Below, piece by piece: positions 1-10,684 of a stretch of DNA of 64,000 bases (the stretch's first letter is position 1; the number at the start of each line of letters is the position of its first letter). The DNA comes from Acinetobacter sp. ANC 7912. Lineage in GTDB: Bacteria > Pseudomonadota > Gammaproteobacteria > Pseudomonadales > Moraxellaceae. The position numbers and the translations under genes are program-made. The DNA lies in NCBI RefSeq assembly GCF_039862785.1, contig NZ_CP156795.1:62001-126000 (forward strand), read 5' to 3'. The notes beneath the pieces are model-generated. The model did not search any database. It had not been told where the DNA came from and saw only the letters and a list, made by a program, of their open reading frames with translations.

Positions 1-1
1 C

Positions 2-2311
2 TTTATGGGTGAAAATGGCATTGGACTTGCGGTATCAATGCGTAAGGGCGGGGACATTATTGCTCTTGGTAAAAGTCTGGAGCAGGAATTTGCCCGTCTG
101 CAAAAGACTTTACCTTTAGGCATGGAATTAAAGAAAGTCTCTGACCAGCCGGTAGCCGTGAAACGCAGCATTAACGAATTTATGAAGGTGCTGGCGGAAG
201 CGGTAATTATCGTGTTGCTGGTCAGCTTTTTTTCACTGGGTTTCCGTCCGGGGCTGGTGGTGGCTTTTTCCATTCCCCTGGTACTGGCGATGACCTTTGC
301 CGGCATGAATTTCTTTGATGTTGGCCTGCACAAGATTTCCCTTGGAGCGCTGATTCTGGCCTTAGGCCTGCTGGTCGATGATGCCATTATCGCGATTGAA
401 ATGATGGCGATTAAAATGGAGCAGGGTTTTAGCCGGCTGGAAGCTGCTGGGCATGCCTGGCGCACCACTGCTTTTCCAATGTTGACCGGAACCCTGATTA
501 CCGCTGCCGGCTTTCTGCCGATTGCCACGGCGGCCTCGAGTACCGGGGAATATACCCGCTCGATTTTCCAGGTGGTGACGCTCGCTTTGCTTGTTTCCTG
601 GATTGCTGCAGTTGTGTTTGTTCCTTATCTGGGTGATAAGCTGCTTCCAGACTTTAACCAGGATCTGGTACAGAAAGCGCCGTGGTATCAACGCCTCTGG
701 GCACGTTTATGCAAGCAGCCTGAACCTGCACCACTGGTGCATCATGCCGGTGAGCAGCATGACCCGTATCAGACCCGCTTCTACCAAGGTTTCCGTCGTT
801 GGGTTGATGCCTGTGTCACCTATCGCAAAACTGTGATTGCAGCCACTGTCGGTATTTTTGTCCTGTCGATAGCGATGTTTAAGCTGGTGCCACAGCAGTT
901 CTTCCCGCCATCCAATCGTGCTGAAATTCTGGTCGATCTGAAACTGGAAGAAGGCGCTTCGCTGAAAGCCACTGAAGCTGCGGTGAAAAAAGTTGAAGCC
1001 TTCCTGTCCAAACAGGAGGGGATCGACAACTATGTGGCTTATGTTGGTACTGGTTCTCCGCGTTTCTATCTGCCGCTAGACCAGCAGTTACCACAGACCA
1101 GCTTTGCCCAGTTTGTGGTACTGGCTTCTTCACTGGAAGACCGTAATGAAATTCGTGAATCCTTGAGTAAGCAGATTCGTCTGTTACTGCCAGAAGTGCG
1201 TACTCGTGTATCGCTGTTAGAAAATGGTCCGCCGGTTGGTTATCCATTGCAGTTTCGTGTTTCTGGTGAAGATCTAGGTTTAGTACGTAGCTGGGCGCAA
1301 CAAGTGGCAGCGAAAGTGGCCGAAAACCAGAACACTACCAATGTGCATTTGGACTGGGGTGAGCCAAGCAAGGTAATTAGGCTGGATATCGATCAGGACC
1401 GTGCCCGTCAGCTGGGTGTGAACAGTCATGATCTGGCCAGTTTCCTCAATAGTTCTATTGCTGGTGCAACGATTGACCAGTTCCGGGAAAAGCGTGAGCT
1501 AATTGAAATCCGTTTACGCGGTGATCAGGCAGAACGTGTGGATGTAGGCTCTTTAAGCAGTCTCGCGGTACCAACTTCAAGTGGCAAATTTGTCTCACTG
1601 GCGCAGATTGCCAAAATTGAATACGGCTTTGAAGAAGGCCTGATCTGGCATCGGAACCGTCTGCCGACCATTACTGTACGTGCTGACATCCGCACCAGCT
1701 TACAGCCTGCTACGGTGGTCAATGAGCTGAAACCTGAGCTGGATCAATTACATGCGAAGATGCCAAATGGATACCTGATTGAAGTCGGTGGAACGGTGGA
1801 AGAGTCGGCACGTGGTCAGACTTCAGTGAATGCAGGTATGCCGCTATTCCTGGCCGTGGTATTGACCCTGCTGATGATCCAGCTAAAAAGCATCTCGCGG
1901 ACTTTTATTGTGTTCCTGACCGCACCGCTGGGCATCATTGGTGTGGTGCTGTTTCTGCTGTTGTTTAACAAGCCATTCGGCTTTGTGGCAATGCTTGGAA
2001 CTATTGCCCTGTCCGGAATGATCATGCGTAACTCATTGATTCTGATTGATCAGATTGAACAGGATATTCTGGCGGGAGAATCTCAGTGGAATGCTATCAT
2101 CAATGCTACGGTACGCCGTTGCCGTCCGATTGTGCTGACGGCACTGGCTGCGGTATTGGCCATGATTCCCTTATCCCGCAGTATTTTCTTTGGACCGATG
2201 GCCGTCGCAATTATGGGGGGACTGATTGTCGCGACCCTGCTGACGCTGTTTTTCCTGCCGGCGTTGTATGCCCAGTGGTTTAAAGTGAAAAAAACTGAGC
2301 ATCCGGTTTAA
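2..2311 (+). CDS. RND efflux transporter permease subunit, 5' end outside the window
   Basis: This is the C-terminal three quarters of an inner-membrane proton/drug antiporter of the RND (AcrB/HAE1-like) family. The reading frame is open from the first bases of the window, so the start lies upstream; about 769 residues of a usual 1,000-1,050 are present. The visible part has the membrane helices of the first half, including the paired aspartates of the TM4 proton relay (LLVDDAIIAIE, about residue 121), then the second periplasmic porter region and the closing helices ending in FLPALYAQWF. The membrane-fusion partner would be expected upstream, outside the window. The substrate cannot be told from sequence. 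Confidence 0.9.
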   Translation, partial: FMGENGIGLAVSMRKGGDIIALGKSLEQEFARLQKTLPLGMELKKVSDQPVAVKRSINEFMKVLAEAVIIVLLVSFFSLGFRPGLVVAFSIPLVLAMTFAGMNFFDVGLHKISLGALILALGLLVDDAIIAIEMMAIKMEQGFSRLEAAGHAWRTTAFPMLTGTLITAAGFLPIATAASSTGEYTRSIFQVVTLALLVSWIAAVVFVPYLGDKLLPDFNQDLVQKAPWYQRLWARLCKQPEPAPLVHHAGEQHDPYQTRFYQGFRRWVDACVTYRKTVIAATVGIFVLSIAMFKLVPQQFFPPSNRAEILVDLKLEEGASLKATEAAVKKVEAFLSKQEGIDNYVAYVGTGSPRFYLPLDQQLPQTSFAQFVVLASSLEDRNEIRESLSKQIRLLLPEVRTRVSLLENGPPVGYPLQFRVSGEDLGLVRSWAQQVAAKVAENQNTTNVHLDWGEPSKVIRLDIDQDRARQLGVNSHDLASFLNSSIAGATIDQFREKRELIEIRLRGDQAERVDVGSLSSLAVPTSSGKFVSLAQIAKIEYGFEEGLIWHRNRLPTITVRADIRTSLQPATVVNELKPELDQLHAKMPNGYLIEVGGTVEESARGQTSVNAGMPLFLAVVLTLLMIQLKSISRTFIVFLTAPLGIIGVVLFLLLFNKPFGFVAMLGTIALSGMIMRNSLILIDQIEQDILAGESQWNAIINATVRRCRPIVLTALAAVLAMIPLSRSIFFGPMAVAIMGGLIVATLLTLFFLPALYAQWFKVKKTEHPV

Positions 2312-2442
2312 AACTGTCATAATATCAGGTGCGAAATATTAAAAATTTTAATATAGTAGTGCCTGATATTTTAACAATTCAAAAAAATGCAAGGTTGCTG
2401 CTTTATCAAGGGTATAAGGCAGATGACGAGGTTGAAACAAAC

Positions 2443-2820
2443 ATGAATCCAGAAACTTTAACTCAAATGCGACGCTCTGTAGCACTTGCATATGTGTTCA
2501 TGTTTTTAGCCTCTTTTACCGTGATTTTTGGTATTTTTTCTTACTGGTTAGCCCGTAAAGTTGCTCAGGTCGATTACGCTGAGGTCTGGTTACAGGCACA
2601 GGCCTTATGGATCATGCGCAATGTGGTGATTTATACCGCGCTGGCAGTATTTGCGGCCCTCTGGTTTATTCCATTATTTTTCTATGCCTGGGACAGCATG
2701 CTGTGGGTTAAAGCCTGTACCGTGGCTGGCGTCATCTTTAGCTTTATCGCTTTTATTTACATGATTAATGCCTGGTTTAAAGGTGTGTCCAAATTCTATC
2801 AAAGCAAAGCGGTTTTCTAA
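2443..2820 (+). CDS. Small inner-membrane protein of unknown function
   Basis: A 125-residue hypothetical protein with about three hydrophobic segments (roughly residues 10-35, 58-80 and 86-108), so probably integral to the inner membrane. I recognise no family. An in-frame GTG at 2329 would add 38 residues, but that extension is not hydrophobic and reads like leader sequence; the ATG at 2443 starts a protein (MNPETLTQ) with a normal short cytoplasmic N-terminus. It lies between the RND gene and dnaJ in the same direction, with a gap of about 105 bases before dnaJ. Confidence 0.65.
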   Translation: MNPETLTQMRRSVALAYVFMFLASFTVIFGIFSYWLARKVAQVDYAEVWLQAQALWIMRNVVIYTALAVFAALWFIPLFFYAWDSMLWVKACTVAGVIFSFIAFIYMINAWFKGVSKFYQSKAVF

Positions 2821-2925
2821 GCTTTCGATTTTTTTTCAGATTCCCCCCTTGTAAAAACAGGTTTGACCCCAATTTCAGACCTCAGTTGAGTATTAAATAA
2901 AATTCCGTGAGGAGCATCGCCAGAC

Positions 2926-4038
2926 ATGGCTAAACGTGATTATTATGAGGTTTTGGGTGTTGCTAAAACCGCTAGTGATGATGAAATTAAAAAAGCCTAC
3001 CGTAAGTTGGCGATGAAATATCATCCGGACCGCAACCCAGATAACCCGGAAGCAGAAGAGAAATTCAAAGAAGCATCAGAAGCCTATGAAGTGCTGTCTG
3101 ACAGCGAAAAACGCAGCATGTACGACCGTATGGGCCATCAGGCCTTTGAAGGCGGCATGGGCGGCGGTGGCGGCTTCGGTGGTTTCAGCGCAGAAGACAT
3201 TTTCAGCCAGTTCGGCGATATCTTTGGTGGAGCTTTTGGTGGCGGTGGCCGTCAGCAACAGCGTGCGCGCCGTGGCTCCGACCTTCGCTATGTGATGGAA
3301 CTGACCCTCGAAGAAGCGGTGAAAGGCATCAAGAAAACCATTACTTTCACAGCACCTGCACCATGTGATGCCTGTGATGGTAAAGGCTCTAAAAATCCAA
3401 ACGATGTGGAAACCTGTCGTACCTGTCATGGTACAGGCCAGATCCGCATGCAGCAGGGCTTTTTCTCGGTACAGCAAACCTGTAGTACCTGTCGTGGTCA
3501 GGGCAAGATCATCAAGAATCCATGTCAAAAATGTCATGGTTCTGGTGTGGCAGATCGTCAGCAAACTTTGGAAGTTACCATTCCAGCCGGTGTTGACAAT
3601 GGTGACCGCGTACGTTTGACCGGTAAAGGTGAAGCAATCCGTGATGGTCAGCCAGGTGACCTGTATGTAGAAGTGGTGGTGCGTGAGCATGAAATCTTCC
3701 AGCGTGATGGTGCTGACCTGTATATGGATGTGCCAATTTCAATTGCAGATGCTGCATTGGGTAAAGAAATTGAAATTCCAACGCTTGAAGGTCGTGTCAG
3801 CCTGAAAATTCCTGAAGGTACGCAAAACGGCAAGCTGTTCCGTCTGCGGGGTAAAGGGGTGAAACCGGTACGTAGCACGATGAAAGGTGACTTGCTTTGC
3901 CGTATTGTGGTCGAAACACCAGTGAATCTAACTGGACGTCAGCGCGAATTACTGAAAGAACTTCAGGCTACTATGGAAGGGGAAGGCAGCAAGTCTTCTC
4001 CGAAGAAAAAATCTTTCTTCGACCGTCTGTTTGACTGA
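2926..4038 (+). CDS. dnaJ: Chaperone protein DnaJ (Hsp40)
   Basis: Cytoplasmic co-chaperone that delivers unfolded proteins to DnaK and stimulates its ATPase. The 370-residue protein has the complete type I layout: an N-terminal J domain with the HPD motif (KYHPDRN, about residue 32), a Gly/Phe-rich linker (about 75-110), a zinc domain with four CxxCxGxG-type repeats (about 145-205) and the C-terminal substrate-binding and dimerisation region. The start is preceded by a good ribosome site (GAGGAGC). dnaK is not beside it in the window; a strong terminator follows. Confidence 0.98.
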   Translation: MAKRDYYEVLGVAKTASDDEIKKAYRKLAMKYHPDRNPDNPEAEEKFKEASEAYEVLSDSEKRSMYDRMGHQAFEGGMGGGGGFGGFSAEDIFSQFGDIFGGAFGGGGRQQQRARRGSDLRYVMELTLEEAVKGIKKTITFTAPAPCDACDGKGSKNPNDVETCRTCHGTGQIRMQQGFFSVQQTCSTCRGQGKIIKNPCQKCHGSGVADRQQTLEVTIPAGVDNGDRVRLTGKGEAIRDGQPGDLYVEVVVREHEIFQRDGADLYMDVPISIADAALGKEIEIPTLEGRVSLKIPEGTQNGKLFRLRGKGVKPVRSTMKGDLLCRIVVETPVNLTGRQRELLKELQATMEGEGSKSSPKKKSFFDRLFD

Positions 4039-4049
4039 TTGAAGAGATG

Positions 4050-4079
4050 AAAAAAGGGTGCTGAGGCGCCCTTTTTTTA
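4050..4079 (+). terminator. Rho-independent terminator after dnaJ
   Basis: GGGTGC and GCGCCC pair around a TGAG loop (4056-4071) and are followed by a run of seven T. It lies 18 bases past the dnaJ stop codon. Confidence 0.85.
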
Positions 4080-4263
4080 TGCCCTGATTTAAACTCACAA
4101 AAATTAAATACACCGGACAAGATAGTAGAATTTTGAGAATAACTTTGTTGAACAACGCTAACAGAAATGCTACCGATCTTATATTTTTCAAATTTTTCAT
4201 CCAGCTAAACTTGAGAATAAGAACAAAGCACTTGATAACGCATATAAATTGAAGGTAGCCGAG

Positions 4264-4731
4264 ATGAAAATCAATATTGGTATTTCTGCAGAAGATCGAG
4301 AGAAAATTGTTGAAGGCTTGTCCCATTTATTAGCGGATAGCTATACCCTGTATTTAATGACCCATAACTTTCACTGGAACGTGACCGGACCACAATTTAA
4401 TACCTTGCATACTATGTTTATGCAGCAATATACCGAACAGTGGAATGCGCTAGATATCATTGCGGAAAGGATCCGTTCTCTCGGTTTTCCAGCGCCAGGA
4501 ACCTATAAACAGTTTATGAAACTGACGTCGATCGAAGAAGTACAGGATGTGCCTAAGGCAGAGGAAATGATTCGCTTGTTAGTGAATGCCCATGAAACCG
4601 TTGCCCGTACCGCACGAAGCATATTTAATATTGTCGAACAGGCCAATGACCAGCCGACCGCAGATCTGCTGACCCAGCGTCTGGACGTGCATGAGAAAAC
4701 TGCGTGGATGTTAAGAAGTCTGCTGGAATAA
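4264..4731 (+). CDS. dps: Dps-family ferritin-like DNA-binding/iron-storage protein
   Basis: A 155-residue member of the Dps branch of the ferritin superfamily, which forms dodecamers that oxidise and store iron with peroxide and protect DNA. Visible hallmarks are the helix with [16 protein letters not shown] (about residue 31), whose His belongs to the inter-subunit ferroxidase site, and the following [22 protein letters not shown] segment, which carries the acidic ligands. I take the ATG at 4264 (MKINIG), preceded by GAAGGTAG, rather than the in-frame TTG at 4249. It stands alone between two terminators. The gene name is by family; the E. coli Dps orthology is not established. Confidence 0.85.
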   Translation: MKINIGISAEDREKIVEGLSHLLADSYTLYLMTHNFHWNVTGPQFNTLHTMFMQQYTEQWNALDIIAERIRSLGFPAPGTYKQFMKLTSIEEVQDVPKAEEMIRLLVNAHETVARTARSIFNIVEQANDQPTADLLTQRLDVHEKTAWMLRSLLE

Positions 4732-4800
4732 GAAGTTTTATGAGCAGCAAAAAAACTGATCTGAGCTGAGACCAAAAAATTTAGAGAGTTCTTCCATTAA

Positions 4801-4836
4801 AAGCTTATACCGTCGGGTATGGGCTTCTTTATTATC
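4801..4836 (+). terminator. Rho-independent terminator after the Dps-like gene
   Basis: An 11-bp stem with two G-T pairs (AAGCTTATACC with GGTATGGGCTT, loop GTCG) is followed by a T-rich stretch, about 70 bases after the stop codon. Confidence 0.7.
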
Positions 4837-4944
4837 AAAAACATTCATGTCACTTTTTAAATCTTTTCATAGATTTTTCTGAGATCAATCTTAGCCTTAC
4901 CCGGGAGTTTTGCTATAGTAAGAGCAATTTTGAATCAAGATTAG

Positions 4945-5775
<831 letters not shown>

Positions 5776-5830
5776 TATTTCTTCAGATTTATTTTAAAAA
5801 TAACTTAAAACTAAAATAAGACGATAACCA

Positions 5831-6475
5831 ATGAAGAAAGTTCTACTCATGCTCTGTGCTGTGGCCTTTGCTGCCACAGCACAGCCTAAAGCGATCCAGA
5901 ATGCCAAGCTCAGTATTAATAAAAATAATATTAAGGTCTGGACCTATCAGGATCACAACAATCCAGTTTTTCTCTATAAAGCTGAGACCACTTATGATGT
6001 GCCAATCGAACAGGCAGTCTCCCTGATTCTGGATGTCGACCATGCAGTGAAATGGGTGCCGTATATGGGCAGCATCAAGGTACTTTCCCGTGATGATAAA
6101 AAAGGTGATTTTACCTTTTATATGGTGCTGGATTTTCCCTTTCCGTTGAAAGACCGTGATCTGGTGGTGCAGGGAAAAATGATTAAAGAGGCCAATGGCC
6201 AGATCACTATTAAAAACAAGGCAATTCAGAAAGGCTATCCCCTTAATCCGGACTATGTGCGTCTGACTCACTATGAAGGGGACTGGACTTTTAACCGCTT
6301 GGGTGAAAAGAAAGTTAAAGTCTCCACTTATGGCTATGCCAATCCAGAAGGTTCGATTCCATTGACCTTTGTGAATATGTTTGTGCAGCAGCAGCCTTAT
6401 CAAATGCTGCAGAAAATGAAGCAGGAGCTCAGCAAGCCTGCATCGGTTCCAGTCTTGCCAGAAGCTTTACGTTAA
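5831..6475 (+). CDS. Secreted START-domain protein
   Basis: A 214-residue protein with a clear N-terminal signal peptide (MKKVLLMLCAVAFAATA, cleavage probably near residue 17-20) followed by a START/SRPBCC-like lipid-binding fold of about 180 residues. The family recognition rests on the YDVPIEQAVSLILD, WVPYMGSIK and DFPFPLKDRDLV stretches, which match bacterial START proteins. A periplasmic hydrophobic-ligand-binding role is a family-level inference. It starts 55 bases after dapB in the same direction. Confidence 0.7.
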   Translation: MKKVLLMLCAVAFAATAQPKAIQNAKLSINKNNIKVWTYQDHNNPVFLYKAETTYDVPIEQAVSLILDVDHAVKWVPYMGSIKVLSRDDKKGDFTFYMVLDFPFPLKDRDLVVQGKMIKEANGQITIKNKAIQKGYPLNPDYVRLTHYEGDWTFNRLGEKKVKVSTYGYANPEGSIPLTFVNMFVQQQPYQMLQKMKQELSKPASVPVLPEALR

Positions 6476-6539
6476 AGAATAAAAAAGTTCGCAACCTTAG
6501 CGACCCGACTGGTACAGTATCTTTAAGACATTCAATAAA

Positions 6540-6577
6540 AAAATCTGCCCAATCCTGTTGATTAGGCAGATTTAAAT
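6540..6577. terminator. Likely bidirectional terminator between convergent genes
   Basis: AAATCTGCC and GGCAGATTT (6541-6573), with inner AATC/GATT pairing, form a hairpin flanked by A-rich and T-rich runs. It separates the START-domain gene from the leftward alcohol dehydrogenase gene. Confidence 0.7.
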
Positions 6578-6601
6578 TATCCAGAAAATTCAGCGTACCG
6601 T

Positions 6602-7624
6602 TTAGAAATCTGCTTTCAAAACCACCCGGTAACGTGCCTTGCCGGCATGCAGATGTTCAATCGCATCATTGATTTTCGACATCGGGAAAATCTCGACCTG
6701 CGGTGCAATATTCTTGCGTGCAGCGAACTTGAGTAGCTGGCGTAAAGTCGCTGGCGAACCGGTGGCAGAACCGGTGACTGAACGCGACAGGCTGATCAAT
6801 GAACCGGCAGAAACCTGCAGAGGTTCCAATGGTAAGCCAACCATATGCAGCTGACCGTTAGGCGCTAGGGTATTGATTAACAGTGGCCAATCCAAGGTGA
6901 CATTTACCGTGCAGAGCAATAAATCAAAGGTATTACGAAGGGCTTTAATTGCGTTTGGATCACGGCTATTTACGACATGATCAGCCCCCATAGCTTTCAG
7001 TTCTTCAGTTTTGTCCAGATTCGAGGTAAAGGCAGTGATTTCACAGCCCCAGGCTTTCAGCAATTTAAGAGCCATATGACCCAGTCCGCCAATGCCGATA
7101 ACCCCGACATGATGCACCGCCTGAATCTGATGTTGTAGTAGTGGAGTAAAGACAGTAATGCCACCACAGAGCAGGGGACCGGCACTTTCAGCAGGCAGTT
7201 CGTCCGGTAGTGGAATCACCCATTGCCAGCCAGCACGAACCTTATCGGCAAAACCACCGGCATGACCGACGATGGTTGCAACTTTTTCGCCGCTACACTG
7301 TACCTGACGGCCATCCAGACAAGGATCACAGTGTTGGCAGCTTTCTGCGGTCCAGCCGATCCCGACACGCTGTCCGATTTTCAGGCCTTTGGCTTCTGAA
7401 CCTAGTGCGATTACCTTGCCAATCACCTCATGGCCTGCCACGACCGGATAAACCGAAGATTTCCAGTCATTCTGAATTACGGAAAGGTCGGAATGGCACA
7501 GGCCACAGTATTCGACTTGGACTTCGACCTGATGCGGTTGTAGTTCACCGGTATCAAACTGGTATGGCTCAAGCGGAGCACCTGGAGACATGGCCGCGTA
7601 GGCCTGAATAATATTCTTCGACAT
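6602..7624 (-). CDS. Zinc-dependent NAD(P) alcohol dehydrogenase (cinnamyl-alcohol/YahK-like)
   Basis: A 340-residue medium-chain dehydrogenase/reductase that interconverts alcohols and aldehydes. The catalytic-zinc site is visible in [10 protein letters not shown] (about residue 39) and GHEVIG; the structural zinc is bound by four cysteines spaced C-x2-C-x2-C-x7-C ([15 protein letters not shown], about residue 95). The nucleotide-binding turn is [17 protein letters not shown]. Overall it resembles the cinnamyl-alcohol-dehydrogenase branch that prefers NADP and aldehyde reduction. It is the last gene of a leftward pair with tag, separated by 4 bases. The physiological substrate is unknown. 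Confidence 0.9.
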   Translation of the reverse strand: MSKNIIQAYAAMSPGAPLEPYQFDTGELQPHQVEVQVEYCGLCHSDLSVIQNDWKSSVYPVVAGHEVIGKVIALGSEAKGLKIGQRVGIGWTAESCQHCDPCLDGRQVQCSGEKVATIVGHAGGFADKVRAGWQWVIPLPDELPAESAGPLLCGGITVFTPLLQHQIQAVHHVGVIGIGGLGHMALKLLKAWGCEITAFTSNLDKTEELKAMGADHVVNSRDPNAIKALRNTFDLLLCTVNVTLDWPLLINTLAPNGQLHMVGLPLEPLQVSAGSLISLSRSVTGSATGSPATLRQLLKFAARKNIAPQVEIFPMSKINDAIEHLHAGKARYRVVLKADF

Positions 7625-7628
7625 GGAA

Positions 7629-8210
7629 TTAGCTCTTATTGGAATGGGAAGATTTCATTTTAAATTGACAGTGATTTTCATGGTCATCCACCATGCCGAC
7701 CGCTTGCATAAATGCATAGCAGATGGTCGGGCCAACAAATTTAAAACCGGACTTTTTCAGGGCTTTGGACATCTGCTGGCTTTCGATCGTCTGGGCCGGA
7801 GCTTCATAATAATGTTCGATGGAATTATTCAAAATCGGCTGCTGGGCAAAGGACCAGAGCCAATTGACCACCTCAATATTCTGGGATTTTAAGTTGAGCC
7901 AGGCACGGGCATTGTCGCGAATCGCGGTCAATTTACCAATATGTCGAATCAGGCGAGCATCATTGAGTTTTTGCTGTAACTGATCATCGGAAAGGGCAGC
8001 GATGAACTCCATAGAATGCCGAAAAAAATGTTCACGATAGGCTTCACGTTTTTTGAGTACCGTAATCCAGCTCAGTCCGGCCTGCTGGCCTTCCAGACAC
8101 AGCATTTCAAACAGCCGTGCTTCATCCTTCAGGGGCTGGCCCCACTCCTGGTCGTGATATTGAATATAAAGCGGATCATCGGAGCACCAGCCACAGCGTT
8201 GAATCGTCAT
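7629..8210 (-). CDS. tag: DNA-3-methyladenine glycosylase I
   Basis: Base-excision repair glycosylase that removes 3-methyladenine from alkylated DNA. The 193-residue protein starts with the family signature [20 protein letters not shown] (residues 5-24), holding zinc-binding Cys and His residues. The next part includes [19 protein letters not shown], the helix-hairpin region, and a C-terminal stretch with [19 protein letters not shown]. Length and order are as in E. coli Tag. It overlaps no neighbour and sits just upstream of the alcohol dehydrogenase gene. Confidence 0.95.
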   Translation of the reverse strand: MTIQRCGWCSDDPLYIQYHDQEWGQPLKDEARLFEMLCLEGQQAGLSWITVLKKREAYREHFFRHSMEFIAALSDDQLQQKLNDARLIRHIGKLTAIRDNARAWLNLKSQNIEVVNWLWSFAQQPILNNSIEHYYEAPAQTIESQQMSKALKKSGFKFVGPTICYAFMQAVGMVDDHENHCQFKMKSSHSNKS

Positions 8211-8226
8211 GTGATGCTCCTCTGTT

Positions 8227-8472
8227 TTAGAGTTTAAAACTGGTCCACTGATCTTGCTGGTTATCCCAGTAAGACAGCTCGGCCTGCTCCAGATCGCTGA
8301 ACTTTATCCAGGCATCCTTGCCGTTTTTGTCTGCATAACCAGTGCTGATCAGAAGCGCATCTTCCGTGATTTCCATCACCCAGCCCTGATAGATCTGGCC
8401 ATTGAGCACGATTTTTTGTTGATTGCCTGACTCAGCAAATTCCACCAGACGATTGATCAACGCTTCTGACAT
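8227..8472 (-). CDS. Small conserved-looking protein of unknown function
   Basis: An 81-residue soluble protein that I do not recognise. The sequence reads as a helix followed by alternating beta strands (KIVLNGQIYQGWVMEITEDALLIST, split around residues 20-45), a pattern compatible with a small Sm-like barrel; this is a weak structural guess. It lies 16 bases from both neighbours in a leftward run, and its codon use and spacing support a real gene. Confidence 0.65.
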   Translation of the reverse strand: MSEALINRLVEFAESGNQQKIVLNGQIYQGWVMEITEDALLISTGYADKNGKDAWIKFSDLEQAELSYWDNQQDQWTSFKL

Positions 8473-8488
8473 GTAAATTTCCTAAAAA

Positions 8489-9049
8489 TTAACGTAAGTA
8501 GGGATACGGATTTACCGCACCGCGGCCTTTACCTTGTAAATACAGTCCATAGTGCAGGTGTGGCGCAGTATGCCGTGCATTACCGCTATTGCCGACATAG
8601 CCGATGACCTGGCCTTTTTTGACATAGTCACCAACGCTCAGACCGCGCTTGTGTCCGTCGAGATGGGCATAATAATGCCATGCACCACCAGGACCGAGTA
8701 TCCAGACCACTTTACCACCCAAATTATTATTACGTAAGTCTGCAATCAGTCCGTCAGTCGCACTCAGTACTTTGGTTCCACGTGGAGCCATAATATCAAT
8801 GCCTTCATGTAGGCGGCCGCTACTGCGCGAAGCACCCCAGGTATCCTTAAGCTGTGAGGCTTTGATCTGATCCACGGGAATCGGCAAACGGGAAGGCATG
8901 GAACGGCTTTTCAGTTTTTGTACCAGAACCGGATTCAATTGTGCGGTGCTCGACTGTTTCGGTGCAGAACTACAGGCAGCTAATAGCAGTATAAAGACAG
9001 AAACTACGACGAGACGGATATTGTGTTGCACATTTGCTTCCTTGCGCAT
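8489..9049 (-). CDS. M23 (LytM-type) peptidase lipoprotein
   Basis: A 186-residue predicted lipoprotein with an N-terminal hydrophobic segment ending in the lipobox LLAAC (Cys about residue 26), so probably anchored in the outer membrane facing the periplasm. The C-terminal domain is a peptidoglycan endopeptidase of family M23: the zinc ligands appear in HEGIDIMAPRGTKV (HxxxD) and PHLHYGLY (HxH), so the site looks intact. No LysM domain is present, so it is shorter than NlpD. It is possibly a cell-wall hydrolase in division or envelope growth. Confidence 0.85.
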   Translation of the reverse strand: MRKEANVQHNIRLVVVSVFILLLAACSSAPKQSSTAQLNPVLVQKLKSRSMPSRLPIPVDQIKASQLKDTWGASRSSGRLHEGIDIMAPRGTKVLSATDGLIADLRNNNLGGKVVWILGPGGAWHYYAHLDGHKRGLSVGDYVKKGQVIGYVGNSGNARHTAPHLHYGLYLQGKGRGAVNPYPYLR

Positions 9050-9099
9050 GAGATGAAAATTAAAATTATTAAGTTAAAAATCTCTTATTTCTGAATATG

Positions 9100-10128
9100 T
9101 CACAGTTTGCTGGCCGAGATCAATTTTTTCATGGCAGTTGGAATGCCCGCTCTGATGGCATCAGTCGGCTCCATCCAGATGCCACCTAGTTCAATGGATA
9201 AATGTTCTTGCAGGTCAGGATCAATGGCAAAGATCAGACCTTCCAGTTGCCAGGTAAAATGGGTAAAACTATGCGAAATGCCGACCTTTTGAGCAACCTG
9301 TTTTAGGCCTAAGTTCTGTCTCATTTGCTCCAGTTCATGAGCTTCTTCAAGAATCGGCAGGCACCAGAGTCCACCCCAAAGGCCACTGTTCGGGCGTTGT
9401 TGCCACAGCCATTGTTCACCACATTGTAGAACTAATACCTGGGCTGATCTGACCGGAACCGACTTTTTAGCTTTCTTAAATGGCAACTCATTTTCCAGAC
9501 CTTGTTGATGTGCCTTGCAATGCTGTTGCATTGGGCAATACAGGCACAGCGGTTTTTTCGGTGTACAGACTGTGGCACCGAGATCCATAATCGCCTGGGT
9601 ATAGTCATGATTACGTTCTACAGGGCATAGCTTCTCAGCCAGCTGCCACATGGCACGTTCATGTACTGGCTTGGACAGGTCATCTTCAATGGCAAAAAAG
9701 CGGGATAGCACCCGTTTCACATTACCATCCATGATCACGCCGTACTGACGCAAACCCAAGGACATCAAGGCACCTGCTGTGGAACGGCCAATTCCCGGCA
9801 GTGCCATCCATTCTTCCAGGGTCTCAGGGAAATGATTTTGAGCTGCGACAATGCCAGCCGCCTTATGCAGATTGCGCGCCCGGGCATAATAGCCGAGGCC
9901 TGCCCAGTAAGGTGCCACTTCATCCCATGTCGCGGTACCCAAATCCTGAACCGTAGGAAAACGCCCAATAAAACGGTCGAAATATTGCAGTACCGTTTTC
10001 ACCTGCGTCTGCTGCAGCATAATTTCTGATACCCAGACCTTGTAGGGATCATCCGACACCTGCCAGGGCAAGTCATGCCGGCCGTGAACATCAAACCATT
10101 CTAGAAGCGCATCAGAAAATACAAACAT
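9100..10128 (-). CDS. mutY: A/G-specific adenine glycosylase
   Basis: Repair glycosylase that removes adenine mispaired with 8-oxoguanine. The 342-residue protein has the N-terminal glycosylase domain with EIMLQQTQVKTVL and the helix-hairpin-helix LPGIGRSTAGALMSL (about residue 109, catalytic Asp in MDGNVKRVLSR shortly after). The four-cysteine 4Fe-4S loop is C-x6-C-x2-C-x5-C, about residues 188-204. A C-terminal NUDIX-like domain recognises 8-oxoG (QQRPNSGLWGGLWCLP). All expected parts are present. Confidence 0.97.
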   Translation of the reverse strand: MFVFSDALLEWFDVHGRHDLPWQVSDDPYKVWVSEIMLQQTQVKTVLQYFDRFIGRFPTVQDLGTATWDEVAPYWAGLGYYARARNLHKAAGIVAAQNHFPETLEEWMALPGIGRSTAGALMSLGLRQYGVIMDGNVKRVLSRFFAIEDDLSKPVHERAMWQLAEKLCPVERNHDYTQAIMDLGATVCTPKKPLCLYCPMQQHCKAHQQGLENELPFKKAKKSVPVRSAQVLVLQCGEQWLWQQRPNSGLWGGLWCLPILEEAHELEQMRQNLGLKQVAQKVGISHSFTHFTWQLEGLIFAIDPDLQEHLSIELGGIWMEPTDAIRAGIPTAMKKLISASKL

Positions 10129-10232
10129 GGATATAGGACAGGGAAGGGAAACAGGCAGGCATTATAGCTGATTCAAACTGTAGAATCGGTGAAAAGTATA
10201 TCAAGGTGGTAGGGAGAGACAGATAATAAAAA

Positions 10233-10259
10233 AGTGAATAAGCCAAGACCCATTCACTC
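10233..10259 (-). terminator. Probable terminator after the HIT gene
   Basis: Read leftward, GAGTGAAT and ATTCACT pair around a loop of about 12 bases and are followed by TTTTTTATT. It lies about 30 bases past the HIT stop codon. Confidence 0.6.
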
Positions 10260-10286
10260 TATTTAAACTAAATTGAAAGACCTGTT

Positions 10287-10646
10287 TTAGTCTTCGATAC
10301 CCCAACGGGCATCCAGTTTCAGCACTTTGCCTTCATAACGTGGAATGATGTGAATATGCAGGTGCTCTGCCTTTTCTTCAAAGACGTCCCCATCATTAAA
10401 ACCGACATGGAAACCGGCTGGCTGATAACGTAATTTCAGTTCGTTACGTGCCTGCTCCAGTAAAGTCATTAGGCTTTTACGTTCATTGTCGGTAATTTCA
10501 AAAAAGGAAGCCACATGACGTAGTGGCACAATCACGCTATGACCTTCGGACAATGAATTCGGTTCAGGCAATACCACCCCAAAGTCATTTTTGGCAATGA
10601 CATCATATTCATCATAATTACAGTATGGGCAGTGAGTCTCAGTCAT
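10287..10646 (-). CDS. HIT-family nucleotide-binding protein
   Basis: A 119-residue histidine-triad protein, probably a nucleotide hydrolase or transferase acting on phosphoramidate or dinucleoside polyphosphates. The catalytic triad motif is HLHIHIIPRY near residue 95. A CPYC pair at residues 6-9 is typical of zinc-binding bacterial HIT proteins. The start is supported by a strong leftward ribosome site (GAGGAG) just upstream. The substrate is unknown. Confidence 0.9.
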   Translation of the reverse strand: MTETHCPYCNYDEYDVIAKNDFGVVLPEPNSLSEGHSVIVPLRHVASFFEITDNERKSLMTLLEQARNELKLRYQPAGFHVGFNDGDVFEEKAEHLHIHIIPRYEGKVLKLDARWGIED

Positions 10647-10684
10647 TTCATTCTCCTCGGTTCTTCTTTCTCAATCTCATTTTT

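Noticed and set aside
2329..2442. Longer start (GTG 2329) for the small membrane protein
   Set aside because: The extra 38 residues look like translated noncoding sequence; ATG 2443 gives a normal membrane-protein N-terminus.
3076..3690. 204-codon leftward open frame inside dnaJ
   Set aside because: Antisense shadow of the zinc-finger and Gly/Phe regions of dnaJ.
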